Made by a program: the position numbers and the translations under genes. This document shows positions 1 through 12,386 of a DNA stretch of 64,000 nucleotides, piece after piece (positions within the stretch are counted from its first letter, which is position 1; each line of letters opens with the position of its first letter). The notes under the pieces were generated by a model that did not search any database, had not been told where the DNA came from, and was given only the letters and a program-made list of their open reading frames with translations. Source of the DNA: Perilla frutescens (Eukaryota > Streptophyta > Magnoliopsida > Lamiales > Lamiaceae); NCBI GenBank assembly GCA_026008535.1, contig BRKX01000014.1, positions 3,472,001 to 3,536,000 on the forward strand. Direction: 5' to 3'.

Positions 1-22
1 GCCAATTCGTGTATTTTATTTA

Positions 23-1004
23 GGCAAAACCCTATTTTGGGTCCCTGTACTTTTAATTTTTTCTGAATTGGGTCCCTCTACTTCATTTGGTTAAAATGAA
101 GTCCCTGTACTATCAATTTAGTTAAAATGAGGTCCCTGTACTATGAATTTAGATAAAATCAAGTCCTTGGAGGACTTAATTTTATCTAAATTAATAGTAG
201 AGGGATTTGATTTTAACGAAAATTGATAATACAAGGATCCAATTTAAAAATAAAAATAAAAATTCATTTTTCTTAAAAATAAATTAATAAAAATTGAAAA
301 AATAATAAAATAAATATAAATTAATTTTTTAAGTAAAAAATTATTTAAAAATAAAATATAAATTTAATTAATTTTTTGAAACCAATGTAATTTTATGTTT
401 TATTTATTATTTTTTTAAATAAAAAATACTTTAATTTTTTATTCATGTTTTTAATTTTAAAAATAAATTGCAAAAAATAAATAATTTAATTTTTATAAAA
501 TTATGCAATTTTAATTTTTTTTCAAAAGAGTAAATTAAAAAAATAATCAAACAATAGTTAAATAAAACAATCAATTAAATAAAAACAAAATTTAAAACTT
601 TTGTTTGATTTTTTTTTCAAAAAATAATAAATCAAAATCAAAATATAAAATTATAGTGGTTATAAAAAAAATAATTAAATTTATTTTTTAAATTTTAAAT
701 ATATTTTATATTTAAAAAATTCAATATATATATTTTTTTTATTGTTGTTTATTTAGTTTTTCAATTTTTATTTTTTTTTTTAAATTGTGTCCCTATACTA
801 TCAATTTTAGTTAAAATCAAGTCCCTCTACTATTAATTTAGATGAAATCAAATCCCTCAAGGACTTGATTTTATCTAAATTCATAGTACAGGGACCTCAT
901 TTTAACTAAATTGATAGTATAAGGACTTCATTTTAACCAAATGAAGTAGAGGGACCCAATTCGAAAAAATTTAAAAGTACAGGGACCCAAAATAGGGTTT
1001 TGCC
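23..1004. mobile_element. Non-autonomous MULE (long-TIR MITE)
   Basis: The two ends are inverted repeats of roughly 215 bp: GGCAAAACCCTATTTTGGGT starts at 23 and its reverse complement ends at 1004. An exact 9-bp target duplication TTTTATTTA flanks it (14-22 and 1005-1013), which is diagnostic of Mutator-like elements. Each arm holds short repeats of a GTCCCTGTACTAT type motif and a small internal hairpin around 150-220 and 850-890. The centre (about 240-790) is very AT-rich with no coding potential. No transposase is encoded, so it would need a related autonomous element. Its termini do not resemble the GGGAGTTTC family elsewhere in the window. Confidence 0.88.
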
Positions 1005-1013
1005 TTTTATTTA

Positions 1014-3149
1014 TTAATTAGATATTGTTATAATAAACAATTCAACAATGTAAGTTTCATTCCTATGTTATTACTTGTAATACCAGCCAAAGGAATGGTA
1101 ATAGTCATTCCATTTCATTCCCATCACCATTCCATTACTAAATTCATTCCATTCCCACTTGATTCCATTCCAACATACCAGCCATCCCCTTAGTTCTATA
1201 TCTGATTTTTGACAAACACTTGTGTACGTTTGTTGTATATATAAGTTCTTATTTTAGGTGGATCAACTGACTCTGATCTGTCCTGCCCATAAAAAAAGAA
1301 AAAAATTCAAAAAATGTCATTTATTATACTAAAAAATATCACGCTTAGTTTGAAAAGTATCAATATGCTACTTGGCTTATACGAGTAGTATTTCATCTCA
1401 ACTAAGATTTATAAATCTCGATTAAGATTTATTAATCTCAATTAAGATTTATATTTAATTCAAAAAAATGTCTAGCGTAGTTCACGAGCTCACGTGTCAC
1501 TGTGCGAGTTACCGGATAAAAAAAATTATTTTTTTAACCCACGCTCCTGACTTTTTTTTTAACCCACACACCCGATCTCATGGTATTGAGGAGATTCAAA
1601 CCCGTGACATTTGGTCTCCAAGCAACCTCAATCCACCATTAGGTCATCCCTAACAGAACGATAAAAAAAATTAAATTGATTCACTTTAATTTTAGGGTTC
1701 ACTAATTTCATATATGGTATATATGTATTTCAAAAAAAAATAATTATCGAACACAATACACGAGCACATGCATTCGCGTTAGGCGAGTGCACTGCTCAAG
1801 TCAACAGATAAAAAAATTAAATGAATTTACTTTAATTTTAGGGTTAACTAATTCCTTTTATGGTATATATATGTAAGTGGTTAGGTTTCTTAAGGTTTAT
1901 TATAGCCCAAATAATATTTATTAATCACAATTAGAATTTAATTTTATTAAGAGCTTGTGTGAGAATAGAAAATGTCTATATTTCTTCGTCCAAAATTGTT
2001 AATGTGAGATTTTAAATGAAAGATTATGAAAAGACCTATAATTTAGTATATTATTTGCATAAATTCGATTAAAAATGAAAAATTTATAATTGTTTGAAAT
2101 ATTTTATAATTTTGATAATAGTTGATGTTGATGTCATCTTTTTGTCATTTTGTGAATGTCTTTTTTTTTTTGTGAATGTCACCTATGCCATGCATATAAA
2201 CCCTTCACACAAGTCCTTATTATTTGACTTTTTTATCTCAAATTTTATTTTTGGAGTTTTTTAATCTCAAAACTAAAAAATCATTTAACAATCATTTGAG
2301 ATATTAGTTTTAGGGCAAAAAAGTCGAAGATAAAATCTGGGACAAAAAATGTCTAGAAAATAAAACATGAAACTAAAAATATAAAGATTGACATCGAGAA
2401 AATATGTAGAAAATGAAAATATAATTGAATATTATGTTGAAAAAATGAAATGACGTGTCATATTTAAACAAGACGATTACAACGTATATGATACAATGTT
2501 CGATGAAAGTGCAACAATATATGTAGGATGCTTTTACATGAGTATTTTTCATCAATAGGAGGTAATATGTTATTATAAATAATATTTTCTTAAACACTTA
2601 TTACTTTAAAAAATTTAATGTAAATTTGAATATTTTAAGGGATGTAAGATGTTTGGTTGTATTTGCAAGTTTCAGAATTTTTTAATTGAAGTTAAGAAAA
2701 TGTCTTGAAATTCAAAAATGCGTGTATATATGTATGTGTAAAAAATGTACGTTAATGTGTGAATTGATCTGAATACATGTAAAAAATATGATATAGTGTG
2801 TGTTAACTAAAAAGTCAACATTGTTAATCTCATTACTCACATCGTTAACAGAATAGGCAAACTGAAACGAGTTTCAAAGTTTAAGAACTTAATTGGGGTA
2901 AAAATTAGTTCAAGTTACATTTTTACATTTTTAGGCCCTATGTTTAAATGTTTTGTCCCGAGTTTATTTTCCCAACTTTTGTGATCCTAAGTTTTATTTT
3001 TCGATTTTTTTGTCCCAAAATTAACAATCCCAAATTGGGAAAAATGAAATAACATGTGTCATATCTCTATTAGTTTTGGGACTAAAAAATCTTGTAAATA
3101 AATTTTGGGTTGGCTAGAGTGTTGCTTAAGAATGGGTTCGAGTGGTCGG
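1014..3149. other. AT-rich intergenic DNA, no gene seen
   Basis: No conserved coding sequence is visible. About 1060-1190 has iterated ATTCCATTCC motifs, probably a decayed MITE. A SINE-like copy (annotated separately) lies near 1548-1651. Segments near 2240-2360 and 2940-3100 share a motif built around 'tttttgtccca/ctaaaa' and may be old MITE relics. Confidence 0.5.
1548..1651 (-). mobile_element. tRNA-derived SINE-like copy
   Basis: Read on the minus strand, it has a Pol III A-box-like TGACCTAATGG (1636-1646) and a B-box-like GGTTTGAATCT (1592-1602) at tRNA-like spacing. The sequence around the B box resembles a tRNA T arm. A related copy with a better B box (GGTTCGAATCT) lies near 49.5 kb in the same orientation. 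The 3' boundary toward lower coordinates is unclear because poly-A/T tracts follow. It could also be a decayed tRNA-related fragment of another element. Confidence 0.45.
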
Positions 3150-3157
3150 CACTTGAA

Positions 3158-3330
3158 CAGAGACGGACACAGGAATTCTAACCCGAGGGGCGAAATGTAA
3201 TAATCTTAGTTTTGGAAGGGGGGGCGAAAAATAATATTACAATACAAATAAAATTAAATTTATATTATAAATTATATATATACATATATAAAAAAATGGA
3301 CAAAATTTGACCCCCCCAAGTCCGTCCCTA
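3158..3330. mobile_element. Short hAT-type MITE
   Basis: Imperfect terminal inverted repeats start CAGAGACGGACACAGG on the left and end CCCAAGTCCGTCCCTA on the right. An 8-bp direct repeat CACTTGAA flanks it (3150-3157 and 3331-3338), the length expected of hAT elements. The 173-bp interior is AT-rich with a run of G and one of C near the ends and has no coding capacity. Confidence 0.7.
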
Positions 3331-3338
3331 CACTTGAA

Positions 3339-4364
3339 GAATGACCTTCGTGGTCTACTCCGTCGCTGCCTCCTCTGTGGTGTTGTTGGTATCAAAGCTT
3401 ATGACACTTGAGTATCTTCCGACAATGTCTGCACCGGTACAACAAGATAAAACGATGAACTCCAATGTCGAGGATACTCAACAGAAATATTATTTTGGTA
3501 GTTTATATGTTTGGATTAGAGATAATTCTTTTCAAAGTTATGAATTTTTAAAATTATATCAATATTTTCCATCGTGCAGTTGAAATAATAAAAATGTTTT
3601 TCAATATTTTATCAAAATATGTTCAACTCATTAAACTAAAGATAAAATTTGATTCGATATAATTATAAAAATAGAGGCTAATGCTGAAATATATAGACGA
3701 GTGTAAAAAATAATTATTTAGCTATTATTTGTAAGAAAAATATAACGAATTTCCTCCTAAACAAACAAACCAACACTTTAAGAGGCACGCAACTAGAAGT
3801 TGCTAATTAATTAGTTATGCTATAGACTATAGTGTTGAATCAATTTTCTATTTGCTTGTCAATATAATTCTTCAAATTAGTCATGCATGGTCATGGTCAT
3901 GGTCATGTTGGTCATGCTTATCAAAACATCGATTTGCATTGAAAAATGTGTGTGTGTTTCCTATTTACATTTTTTTTTTTAATTTTATATCATCTTTTCA
4001 ATCATATGTATATGATTACAGTGGACCGACCACTACAATATTCATCAATTCATCATAATTCGGGAAACATTTATTTTTTTCATATCAACTACAAATTCAA
4101 ATTGAAAAAAATAATCAAATAAACATGTTTTAATTTTCCAAACTTATAACTCTAAATATTAAATCAATCATCAATAACAAAATCATTATATTTTTTCCAA
4201 AAACTAATACAACTCAGTAAATTGAATTAGAGATGCTGAAAATTTAAAATTGAAGTTGGAAATGAAACCAAATATCCCCTACATCTTTGCATTTTTCATA
4301 GGGCAGTGCTAGATGTCCTGGACATTCATATAATTGATTAAATTAATATCTAAACATAATTAAT
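3339..4364. other. Intergenic, no gene seen
   Basis: An 80-codon open frame at 3341-3583 has no recognisable motif and I do not call it a gene. A short iterated 'ggtcatg' tract lies at 3888-3920. The rest is AT-rich. Confidence 0.45.
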
Positions 4365-4372
4365 ATTATGTA

Positions 4373-5149
4373 GGGGAGTTTCTAAATGCACCACTAAAAT
4401 TATTCTTTGCACCACACTTACTCCATGCACCACTATTTTTACTCTTTGCACCACACACATTTACATAATTACCCCTCACTCCAAAAATATTTATTTTACA
4501 TAAAAAAAATATATATGTTCGGAAACAAAATTTTAAACACGTTCGTCTTGTTCGAAAATATTAATTCGAACAACTCATACTTAGAAAAAAAAAGTTGGTT
4601 CGAAAACTAAAGTTTGAACAACCCTCATTTGTTCGGAAACTAAAGTTTGAACGACACTTAGATAATTTCAGGATACAAAGGTGTTAAAAATTATTTTCCG
4701 AACAAACTATGTTCGAAAATTAAAGTTCGAACCACTCCAATATTTTCGAAAAATTGAATTCGAACACATTGAACTCCGTTTTTTCTCCAAGTGTTGTTTG
4801 AAAAATGGAGTTCGAACCACTCCAAAATGTTCGAAATTTTCAGTTCGAACATATCACGATCTGAACAAAAAAAACCTCCACAACACTTTCTAAACTCGAT
4901 TATTTTCGATCAATACACTCATACTAGCATCTAATACTTCTAATAAACTATTAGAAGTTGATGAATACTTCAATTAATTTATTTTCTTTTTTAATTTTTT
5001 TTTAATTTTGAATTTGTGGTGCATTGAGTAATTTTAGTAGTATGAACAAGTAATAAAAGGGTATTGAAGTAATTTCATAATTATTTTATTTTTTCTTTTT
5101 TTCTTTTGTGGTGCAAAAAGTAAATTTAGTGGTGCAAATAGAAACTCCC
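4373..5149. mobile_element. Non-autonomous MULE, GGGAGTTTC/TTCGAA family (subfamily A)
   Basis: The left end reads GGGGAGTTTCTAAATGCACC and the right end GGTGCAAATAGAAACTCCC. Both subterminal zones carry several TTTGCACCAC-type repeats. An 8-bp duplication ATTATGTA flanks it (4365-4372 and 5150-5157). The interior 4515-4870 is packed with TTCGAA-centred dyads and has no gene. Close relatives lie at 36974-37788 (same orientation) and 38785-39553 (opposite). Confidence 0.85.
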
Positions 5150-5157
5150 ATTATGTA

Positions 5158-7630
5158 ATTACTGTAGTACTCTTGGTTAGTTTTGGGTTCAAGATTTCCG
5201 TCTTTTTTTTTCTCCCACTTATTTTATTGATACTGAAAAAATCCCCCTCCAAAGCTCCAATACATATTTTATTTATATTCAAAAGATGTTACTCCAAATT
5301 AAACCTCCAATACATTCCCTCAAATATCTTCAATTAGAAATTAAGCATGATGATATGAAATTAAGTAAGAATTTTGGAATCTAAATTAAGAATATGCGAG
5401 TAATATGATGCATGATTAATGTGTGAAAATTTTAATATTGGTAAACATTGAATCCATTAAAAATATATTATCTAAATTATAAACTATATATAATACAATT
5501 TTATTTTAAAATAAGATAATAAAACATAATAAAATGCACAACATTATAAATTGAGGTTTTAAATATTTATAAATGAAAGTTATTCTAGTCATTGTATTTT
5601 AAAGGCTTAATTGCAAGAATTAACAGAAGATTTCATTTCCTCTGCAATTTTCACACAATCTTATGCCTTTCAATTCTTACAATTTTAACATCATTCAAGT
5701 TTTTCGACCAAACTGATCCTACAGCCTATGTTCCAGTTTTAACACCATTCAAATTTGCATTAAATTAGCAGAAAAGTTGTTATGTTCAATACTCTCTATA
5801 GTGCTAAATCAAATGGTCGAAAATAAAATATAAAAAATAAAAATATATATTAAATTATTCAAAGACAAATTTGAAATTCATAATAGTGTACTTTTTGTTG
5901 CTTTGAATAAAATATGTCACACATCCATCATCATCAACAAATCAATTTATACTATAGTGTAACATTAAATTGTATTACAGTCGTATAAATAAACTGAAAT
6001 TGGTAACATGGAATTGTTCAATTTGTACTATAGTTTGATAAATAAACTGTGAAAATGAGATGTTTTAAAGAGAAGAATGTTGATAGAATTGGGTGTGTGA
6101 AAGAGTTAATATCTGTGTAAACAAAAAAGTAATAGATCACTATCTTGATATTATAAAAAGGTAAACTGATAAGAGATAAACAAATTCAAATTTGAATTCT
6201 AAAAAGTAATGTGAAGAGAGAAATAAATTCGAATATTGAGTGAAGGGCATTATAGACATTTACTAAAATGAACTTTTTTAAGATTACAAAAAAAAAAAAA
6301 AAAAACATTTTGGATGCCTAGAATTGGACACATATTTACCCTTTTTCAAATGGATTCAAATTGTATAAATATGAAGAGTACTACAGCTACAAGAGTGGTT
6401 ATAACATATGCGTAAATAAAATGTAATAGAGCACTATCTTGGTATTATAAAAAGTAGTATGTTAAGAGAGAAACAAATTCAAATTTGGATTCTAAAAAGT
6501 AATGTGAAGAGAGAGAAATAAGTTCGAATATTGAATAAAAGGCATTGTAGACATTTACTAAAACGTACTCTTTTAATATTATAAAAAAAAAAACACCATT
6601 TTGGATGCCTAGAATTGGACACATTTACCCTTTTTCAAATGTGATTCAAATTATATAAATATGAAGAGTACTACAGCTACAGGGGTGGTTGGACTGGAAT
6701 TGGGAGTGTTTGTTAAAGAATAATTTTACTGTAGGTGTCACATTATGATAATTGAATTTTAGAGCAAACAATTACAAATACTGGAAACTGAGTTTAGAAG
6801 GTAATTCTAGGCCAAATACTGCAATAAATTTAAAGGGTAAACTCGTATTTTTCTCAAACCACATTACATCCTCCCCTTTTTATTGAAAGGGAACAGATGC
6901 AAAAACAATCTTAACGTTTACCATAAAGAGTTAATTCTCCCCTAACGTTTTTTTAGAGCAAATACCCTCCTAACTTTTACTAGAAGGTGCAAATTTCCCT
7001 TTTTCTCAGCCAAAATTTATTTTTTGGCGAAAACAGAAACACCATTACGAGGCAGTGTTTTAAAAAAAATCCGGATATGGCACGATCTCAATGATGTTTC
7101 GGTATTACCCAAACATGTAAACAAGAATTTTCACTTCTTTGGTTACTCGGATGCAATGCAGAAAGGATAAGACCATTAGGTCAAAGAGACATGTGAAGTA
7201 AAACAGAAAGTATGAAGATTAGGCCAATTCCAATGAAAATGCCAAAATGGTGCGGGTGCATAAAATTAACATCACATATGACTATAAATTACCTCAAAAA
7301 TGAACTGTTAATAAGCACATTGATATTTTAAATTATAAGACATAATAAAATCTTCTCAAGAATTGGAGTAATATTTAATGCAAAAGGCTGGAACGGACAA
7401 AAAAATTAATGCTGAAATTGCACCTATTTGATGCAGATTCTAAACCAAACAAATGTTATGCATTAGAATTGCTATTAGAATACAAGGTGCACTCAACCCA
7501 TTTGTGCAAATATAATAAGGATTACTAAGTCATTTTAAAACACTCCTCAACTTGTGCAATATTATCCAAAACATCAAGCATTCAAGGACGGATCAGATAT
7601 ATTCTAACAACAATCTTTTCTAACAAATAT
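5158..7630. other. Intergenic, AT-rich, downstream of TAF6
   Basis: I see no gene. It holds a two-unit tandem duplication (6127-6690, annotated separately), an A19-21 tract near 6285-6305, and a repeat-like passage at 6890-7030 of a kind common in plant intergenic DNA. The TAF6 3' untranslated region is expected just above 7671 on the plus-strand map. Confidence 0.5.
6127..6690. repeat. Tandem duplication, about 285-bp period, two units
   Basis: The segment from about 6127 to 6400 recurs from about 6415 to 6690 with the same order of landmarks: 'actatcttg.tattataaaaag', 'aaattcaaattt', 'acatttactaaaa', 'ttttggatgcctagaattgg' and 'atgaagagtactacagctac'. Small indels and substitutions separate the copies, so the duplication is not recent. 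No terminal inverted repeats are seen. Confidence 0.8.
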
Positions 7631-7671
7631 ACATTAGAGCTTTACTGCAATTTTCTGCTGTGTGAGAAAGA

Positions 7672-10600
7672 TCACAAGAACAACGACGCCTCGGGTGAAG
7701 GAACGAATGTTAACATGCTTTCACCAAAATATTCATACAGCAAGGGCAGCAATTGTGCAGCATCCATATCCTCCTTCCAGGCCTGCTCCAGAGTAGCTGA
7801 ACTCTTCAATCCTTGACCAACCCCAATCTCTCTTCTGCTACTCGATCCAGACGCGTTGTTGTTGTTCACTAAAGGCCTCGATGATTGCATATTAGAGTCC
7901 GTTGTCCCGACATTTGTTGAATATCCACCACTAGCTCCTGGGATATCCACTGCCAGTGAGTTTGCACTTGGCACACCCATGGAACTCTCTGTTGCCAATT
8001 TCTTCAATGGCGGCTGGTGCATCATGTTATCCATGCTGGCTTTACGTTTATCTGAAGACGACAATTTGGAAGCAGATAAATGCATTAGTCTGTCATCATT
8101 GATAGAAAGCAAATGCAGTTCCAAAATCTGTCGATAAGTAGGCAACAATCAACAGCCTCCATAATGGAGACGGCTAACACTTTCTTCATTTTCATTCACC
8201 TCGTATTTCAAGTTCAGAGTATACAAAATAATAAATTTGTTGAAACTGAAACATACATATACCACCTCAATACTAATGGCTATGCATAGGCACAATAAAT
8301 ATCATCGAATGAGAATTTTTTTTATAACTTGCAGAAGATTGAGAATTTTATCTAGTTTCAAGCAAACAGGTGATAAATGTACATGGGGTTGTGATCAGAT
8401 TTTAAATTGCAGTACAGATCCAACAGTCATCCCAACCCCCAATACTGGTTATATTACACCCAAAGTATAAAGAAAACAAAGGTAGAACAATTTCACTGAA
8501 GCAGTAAAGAGTAAAAGAATCATACTTGAAGATGTAATCACAACTTTGCTATTGCTCTTACAGACAGTACGTGCCGGTGCAGATGGTAGAGAAGGTAGCA
8601 TCTTCAGCCTGTCGTATAAGCACAAACCAGCTGCACGCTAACAAGATATTATCTCATCAGTTAGACTGCACTGGGCCAAAAATTAAATGGCAACGTACGT
8701 ACGTAGGAGAAAATACATAGAGCTCCTAGTGAAGACGGCCTTTTGTGCTGAAGATAATACTATACATTTAGTTCTCTAAAAAAACATTAAAACATAAAAT
8801 ACTATACATACAGCCATTTAATTCCACCATCAAAGCAAGAAGTGCAATGCAGGCAGGTCAGATGTTGAAAATCAGTGCTAATAGATTCTAAGGTTCAACT
8901 CAGGCTTGTCTGTAGTGAATGGAAGAATACAAATTGTAAATGGCCATTGTTAATGATAAGACATCTTGATCTGGGGGACCTGAGAGCACTCTACTAGTAA
9001 TTTCACAATCAACAAGACCAATGAGATGCCAATGAGAATCCTCACATGATATACTAATCTTTTGTAGTGATAATAGAACTTCCCATGCTTAGAACACATC
9101 ATGAAGCATCATTCATCCACTTAAGAATAAACAGTAAGTCATTAAAAGGTGCACGTGTCATGCAGTTTTAACAGTTGACCACCTTCACATTTAAGAAGCC
9201 ACTTACCCTCATATTATCTTCAGACATTGAAACTGAAAGTGTAAGTAACAATTTTTTAACATTTCAAACTTTCTCATTAGGAGAAATTGTTGAAAGAGCA
9301 TGTAATAAAAGGATTGGAAGCCATCCTTCAAAAGTGGTCCTCGATACACTTCTAAATTAAAGGTGTTTATTAAGCTGACAACAGACTCAAAAAGTTAAGC
9401 TTTAGCAAAGACAATAAGAATATACAAAAAAAAAAAAAAAAAAAAAAATCTCTCCCATATCTGGAAGCACCTTCACATATAGTACCAAGTACACATTGCA
9501 AAATAGATTTCTGATATGCATCCTTTGTCACAGTAAAATGGATCAATATAGCTTACCATTATGGCCCCATATACAAGCCAGGCTTCATGCCTCTTTGTCT
9601 CATTCTTTTGCTTCTCTAATTGCATTTCTGGCTCCAGAAGCCGCAGATAAGGCTCAAGATTGGGAAGAATATACAATCGAACCTGGTCAGCATATTTAAT
9701 AGAGTACATCTTAGGATAGATAAGGAACAAATTTTAAATCAGTCTGAATATATTAAACAAGGCAGGAACAAATTTTAAATCAGTCTGAATATATTAAACA
9801 AGGCAGCACATGGGTACGAGAGTGTGCACAAAGTCTAATACTATTATATGCGTGTACTTTTTTATGTATAAAACATAAATTATGATAGAAATTCATAAAT
9901 AGGACATACGCACACATGCACACGCGCACACACACGCACGCGCGCACACACATATAGAGAGAGAGTGAGAGGGAGAGAAGGAAAAGGAGGAGCTTGGGGA
10001 AGCAAGAAATACCACATTAGGTCCCAGGGATGCTAGCCCTTGAACAGCACCATAACGTTGAGGAAGAGCCTTTGTGGGATCCAAGAAAGCATGCAGCAAC
10101 GTCCTCGTCACACGTGGCTGGAGATTGTGATAAACATGGCCATATCTGCAGAGTGCAATAATGAAGTTTAACCAAAAAATAAATAAATTAAAATGCAGTT
10201 CTATTAGCAATTCCATGCAAAGCCACATGTTACGCCTGGCTTCTAAAAGAAAAATGAAAGAGAGCCAAGAATTTGCATCATACATTATATAGTAGAAGGT
10301 AAATATGAAGAACTCACCTCTTGCATATCGAAGCAACTAGACTAGCGGTGAAATTTCTCAGGTCCCAGTGATTGTCAGAGAATTTATTTCCTAATCTTTT
10401 AGCAACCAGGCATGTCAACACCGAGGGCATCAATTGGTGAAGCTAATTAAAAATTTGAAGCCAGGTATCAGAAATCAACATTCTTGAACATTTTTTAGAA
10501 AAAGAAAAAGAAAATTGCTTGAGAGACCATTTGACAACGACAATTTTGCACATCTAATTTTAGAGATTATCACCCAAACAAAAAGTCATATACCTAAGAC

Positions 10601-12386
10601 ACATGATTAACAACCCATGTGTTTAAAATGAGACCTAAGGAGCAAACAAACTACTCATTGCCAAAACATAAGTGAAAAAGAATCTCAAGACTAGTTTTAT
10701 AAGATTAGAGTTAACTAATATAGTAATAGGACAAAACATGACAGAAGAAAAGCACACATTATCTATATTAGAAAACAAGATCTAAACCAAGGAAAAGACC
10801 TGAGAAGGAAGTAGATGCAAAAATAACTTACATAAGGCTCAATGTGTATATGAGGATTCCGAAGAAGGCTCCAGACAAGACGCATCAAAGCAAAAAGGAG
10901 AGAAAAGTTATTCAAATTCCGAGAAACCTGCAATTGGTAGTGTTCAACAGTTATCATACTGTACTAATGTTGGTCTAAATTGAAATCACATGAGTTTACC
11001 TCATCAGCAACAAAAAATGTAAAATACGGAACCAAGGGATGAATCCCTGAGTCCGTTGCCAAGCTCACTAAAGCTGCTTTAAATAGAGGGGACTCAGATC
11101 TGCTCACAGTCAATTCAGTGATTTTCTCAAAGTAAAGCTGCACCACAAGCCAAGAAAAACATCAGATGCTATTTCTTCCCCATGCACATATAAGAAAGCA
11201 AATAAAACCATCACCAGCACCTGAAGTTCCCGGGAAAGCACGTGCTTTATAGGTAATTTAATATCAACAGGTACTCCATCCTCTTTGACTTCAGTCTTTC
11301 TGTTATCCGCAGGCAGTGAAAGCACTGCCACATAAGACAAATCATCATTTTAAGAAACTGAGTTTTGATTTAAATATATATATACATACACAATGACCTA
11401 AAATGTGTTCAGTCCTTCAAGCACAAAAAGGCGGAAAACAAAATAGAAGCTTATTATAGAAGGGTACAGGCAGCTCTACATTATTCAATGAATTCAGATG
11501 GTTAAGATATAGGACAGAGATAGATGCATACTCTGAAGAGCTTCAGGAGGGGGATTTTCTGGAATAGCAGGTTGAACCCCCTCAATAGCTAACCAGTGAG
11601 CAACCACTGCAGTGTCTAATGGGGCCTTAGGTAGAGGAGCTTCAATCACCTAAATTACATAAAAAGCAAACGTGACTACTAATGTTACAATAGCTGACTA
11701 AGATTTTGCTCAGCGTGCAGTCAAAATCACGTACTTCCTTGAATTCCACGTCCTTTTCTTCTATATAGAACAAATCCTTGTGCCCTGCAGCTCTCTTGAA
11801 TCGCAAAGGATCTCCAGATGCAAATCCATATATTGGCTGAATGATTTACATGATTGTCAAAACCCACTACCAACAATTACAAAAATGACCAATCATAAAC
11901 AATAACCACAAAAAAACACAAAATGCCGCAACATACTAAACAAGTCAAATGGATAGATTTATACATTATCTCACCTAAAAAGAAACTAATATCATGAGTG
12001 CAAAAACACAATATATATATAGATATAAATAAATAAAAGCACCTCGACATTTCTTAAGCCAAGCGCACTATCAACGTCCTCAGTAGTTAAAGTAGTTCTC
12101 CTCGAATGCCGCATGCATTTGATAGCTTCCTGCACCAGATTCAAAAACGTAAAACCTTTAGTTTACGGGCATCAAACTGAATACATCAAAATGGAGCTCA
12201 AAAGCTAAAGAAAAAAAGCAAAAATAATTGATTGAGAAAAGATCAAATTGGAAATAAAACCTGCATTATTTCTCGGACGCGGTACTCCACGTCGGCAGCT
12301 AGAGCAGGCAACACATCAGGAGATAAATTGCTGATGCCAATGCTCTGGGCTATAACCTCAATCGTTTCTTTCGGTACGATACTCAT
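7672..12386 (-). CDS. TAF6: TFIID subunit 6 (TAF6), 12 coding exons, 548 aa
   Basis: TAF6 pairs with TAF9 through a histone fold in TFIID (and SAGA-type complexes) during RNA polymerase II initiation in the nucleus. Exons on the minus strand: 12386-12261, 12129-12043, 11836-11735, 11649-11532, 11324-11221, 11137-11000, 10927-10832, 10442-10318, 10145-10013, 9682-9557, 8637-8526 and 8051-7672, all with GT-AG borders. They sum to 1647 nt, giving 548 aa, about the length of the Arabidopsis protein. The N-terminal histone fold begins MSIVPKETIEVIAQSIGI. The middle carries the TAF6 HEAT-repeat region (LALMRLVWSLL-like and PQRYGAVQGLASLGPN). The C-terminus ends in EYFGESMLTF...SLFL, as in plant TAF6. 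The start at 12386 was chosen over an upstream in-frame ATG because it begins the histone fold. The last intron is placed so that the frame runs into NKRKAS; the open stretch just upstream (8052-8148) would then be intronic. The gene looks intact. Confidence 0.93.
9428..9449. repeat. Poly(A) tract in TAF6 intron 10
   Basis: A run of about 22 A lies in the intron between exons 9682-9557 and 8637-8526. On the transcribed strand it is a poly-T tract. Confidence 0.8.
9724..9805. repeat. 41-bp tandem duplication in TAF6 intron 9
   Basis: A 41-bp unit starting GGAACAAATTTTAAATCAGT occurs twice in tandem (9724-9764 and 9765-9805) with no visible difference, so it is probably recent. It lies between exons 10145-10013 and 9682-9557, away from the splice sites. 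Confidence 0.9.
9905..9975. repeat. Alternating pyrimidine-purine (CA/CG) tract plus GA tract in TAF6 intron 9
   Basis: Positions 9905-9956 alternate pyrimidine and purine without a break (CA, CG and TA steps), the sequence type that can adopt Z-DNA. A GA-rich run follows directly to about 9975. It ends some 40 bp from the donor of exon 10145-10013. Confidence 0.85.

Noticed and set aside
1468..1653. 61-codon open frame near 1.5 kb
   Set aside because: It overlaps a SINE-like copy and poly-T tracts; no protein features.
3341..3583. 80-codon open frame starting MTFVVYSVAASSVVLL
   Set aside because: A possible signal-peptide-like start, but AT-rich and without motif, homology cue or promoter; too weak to call.
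4681..4893. Open frames rich in 'FRTYVRKLKFE' in the short MULEs
   Set aside because: They arise from translation of TTCGAA dyads and occur in several frames and both strands; no real protein is indicated.
7856..8137. Open frame on + across the last TAF6 exon
   Set aside because: It is antisense to the conserved TAF6 C-terminal exon and has no motif of its own.
8052..8148. Extension of the last TAF6 exon upstream to an ATG at 8148 (MLPTYRQILELHLL...)
   Set aside because: Only the acceptor at 8053-8052 keeps frame with the preceding exon and gives the NKRKAS sequence typical of plant TAF6; the extra part would be intronic.
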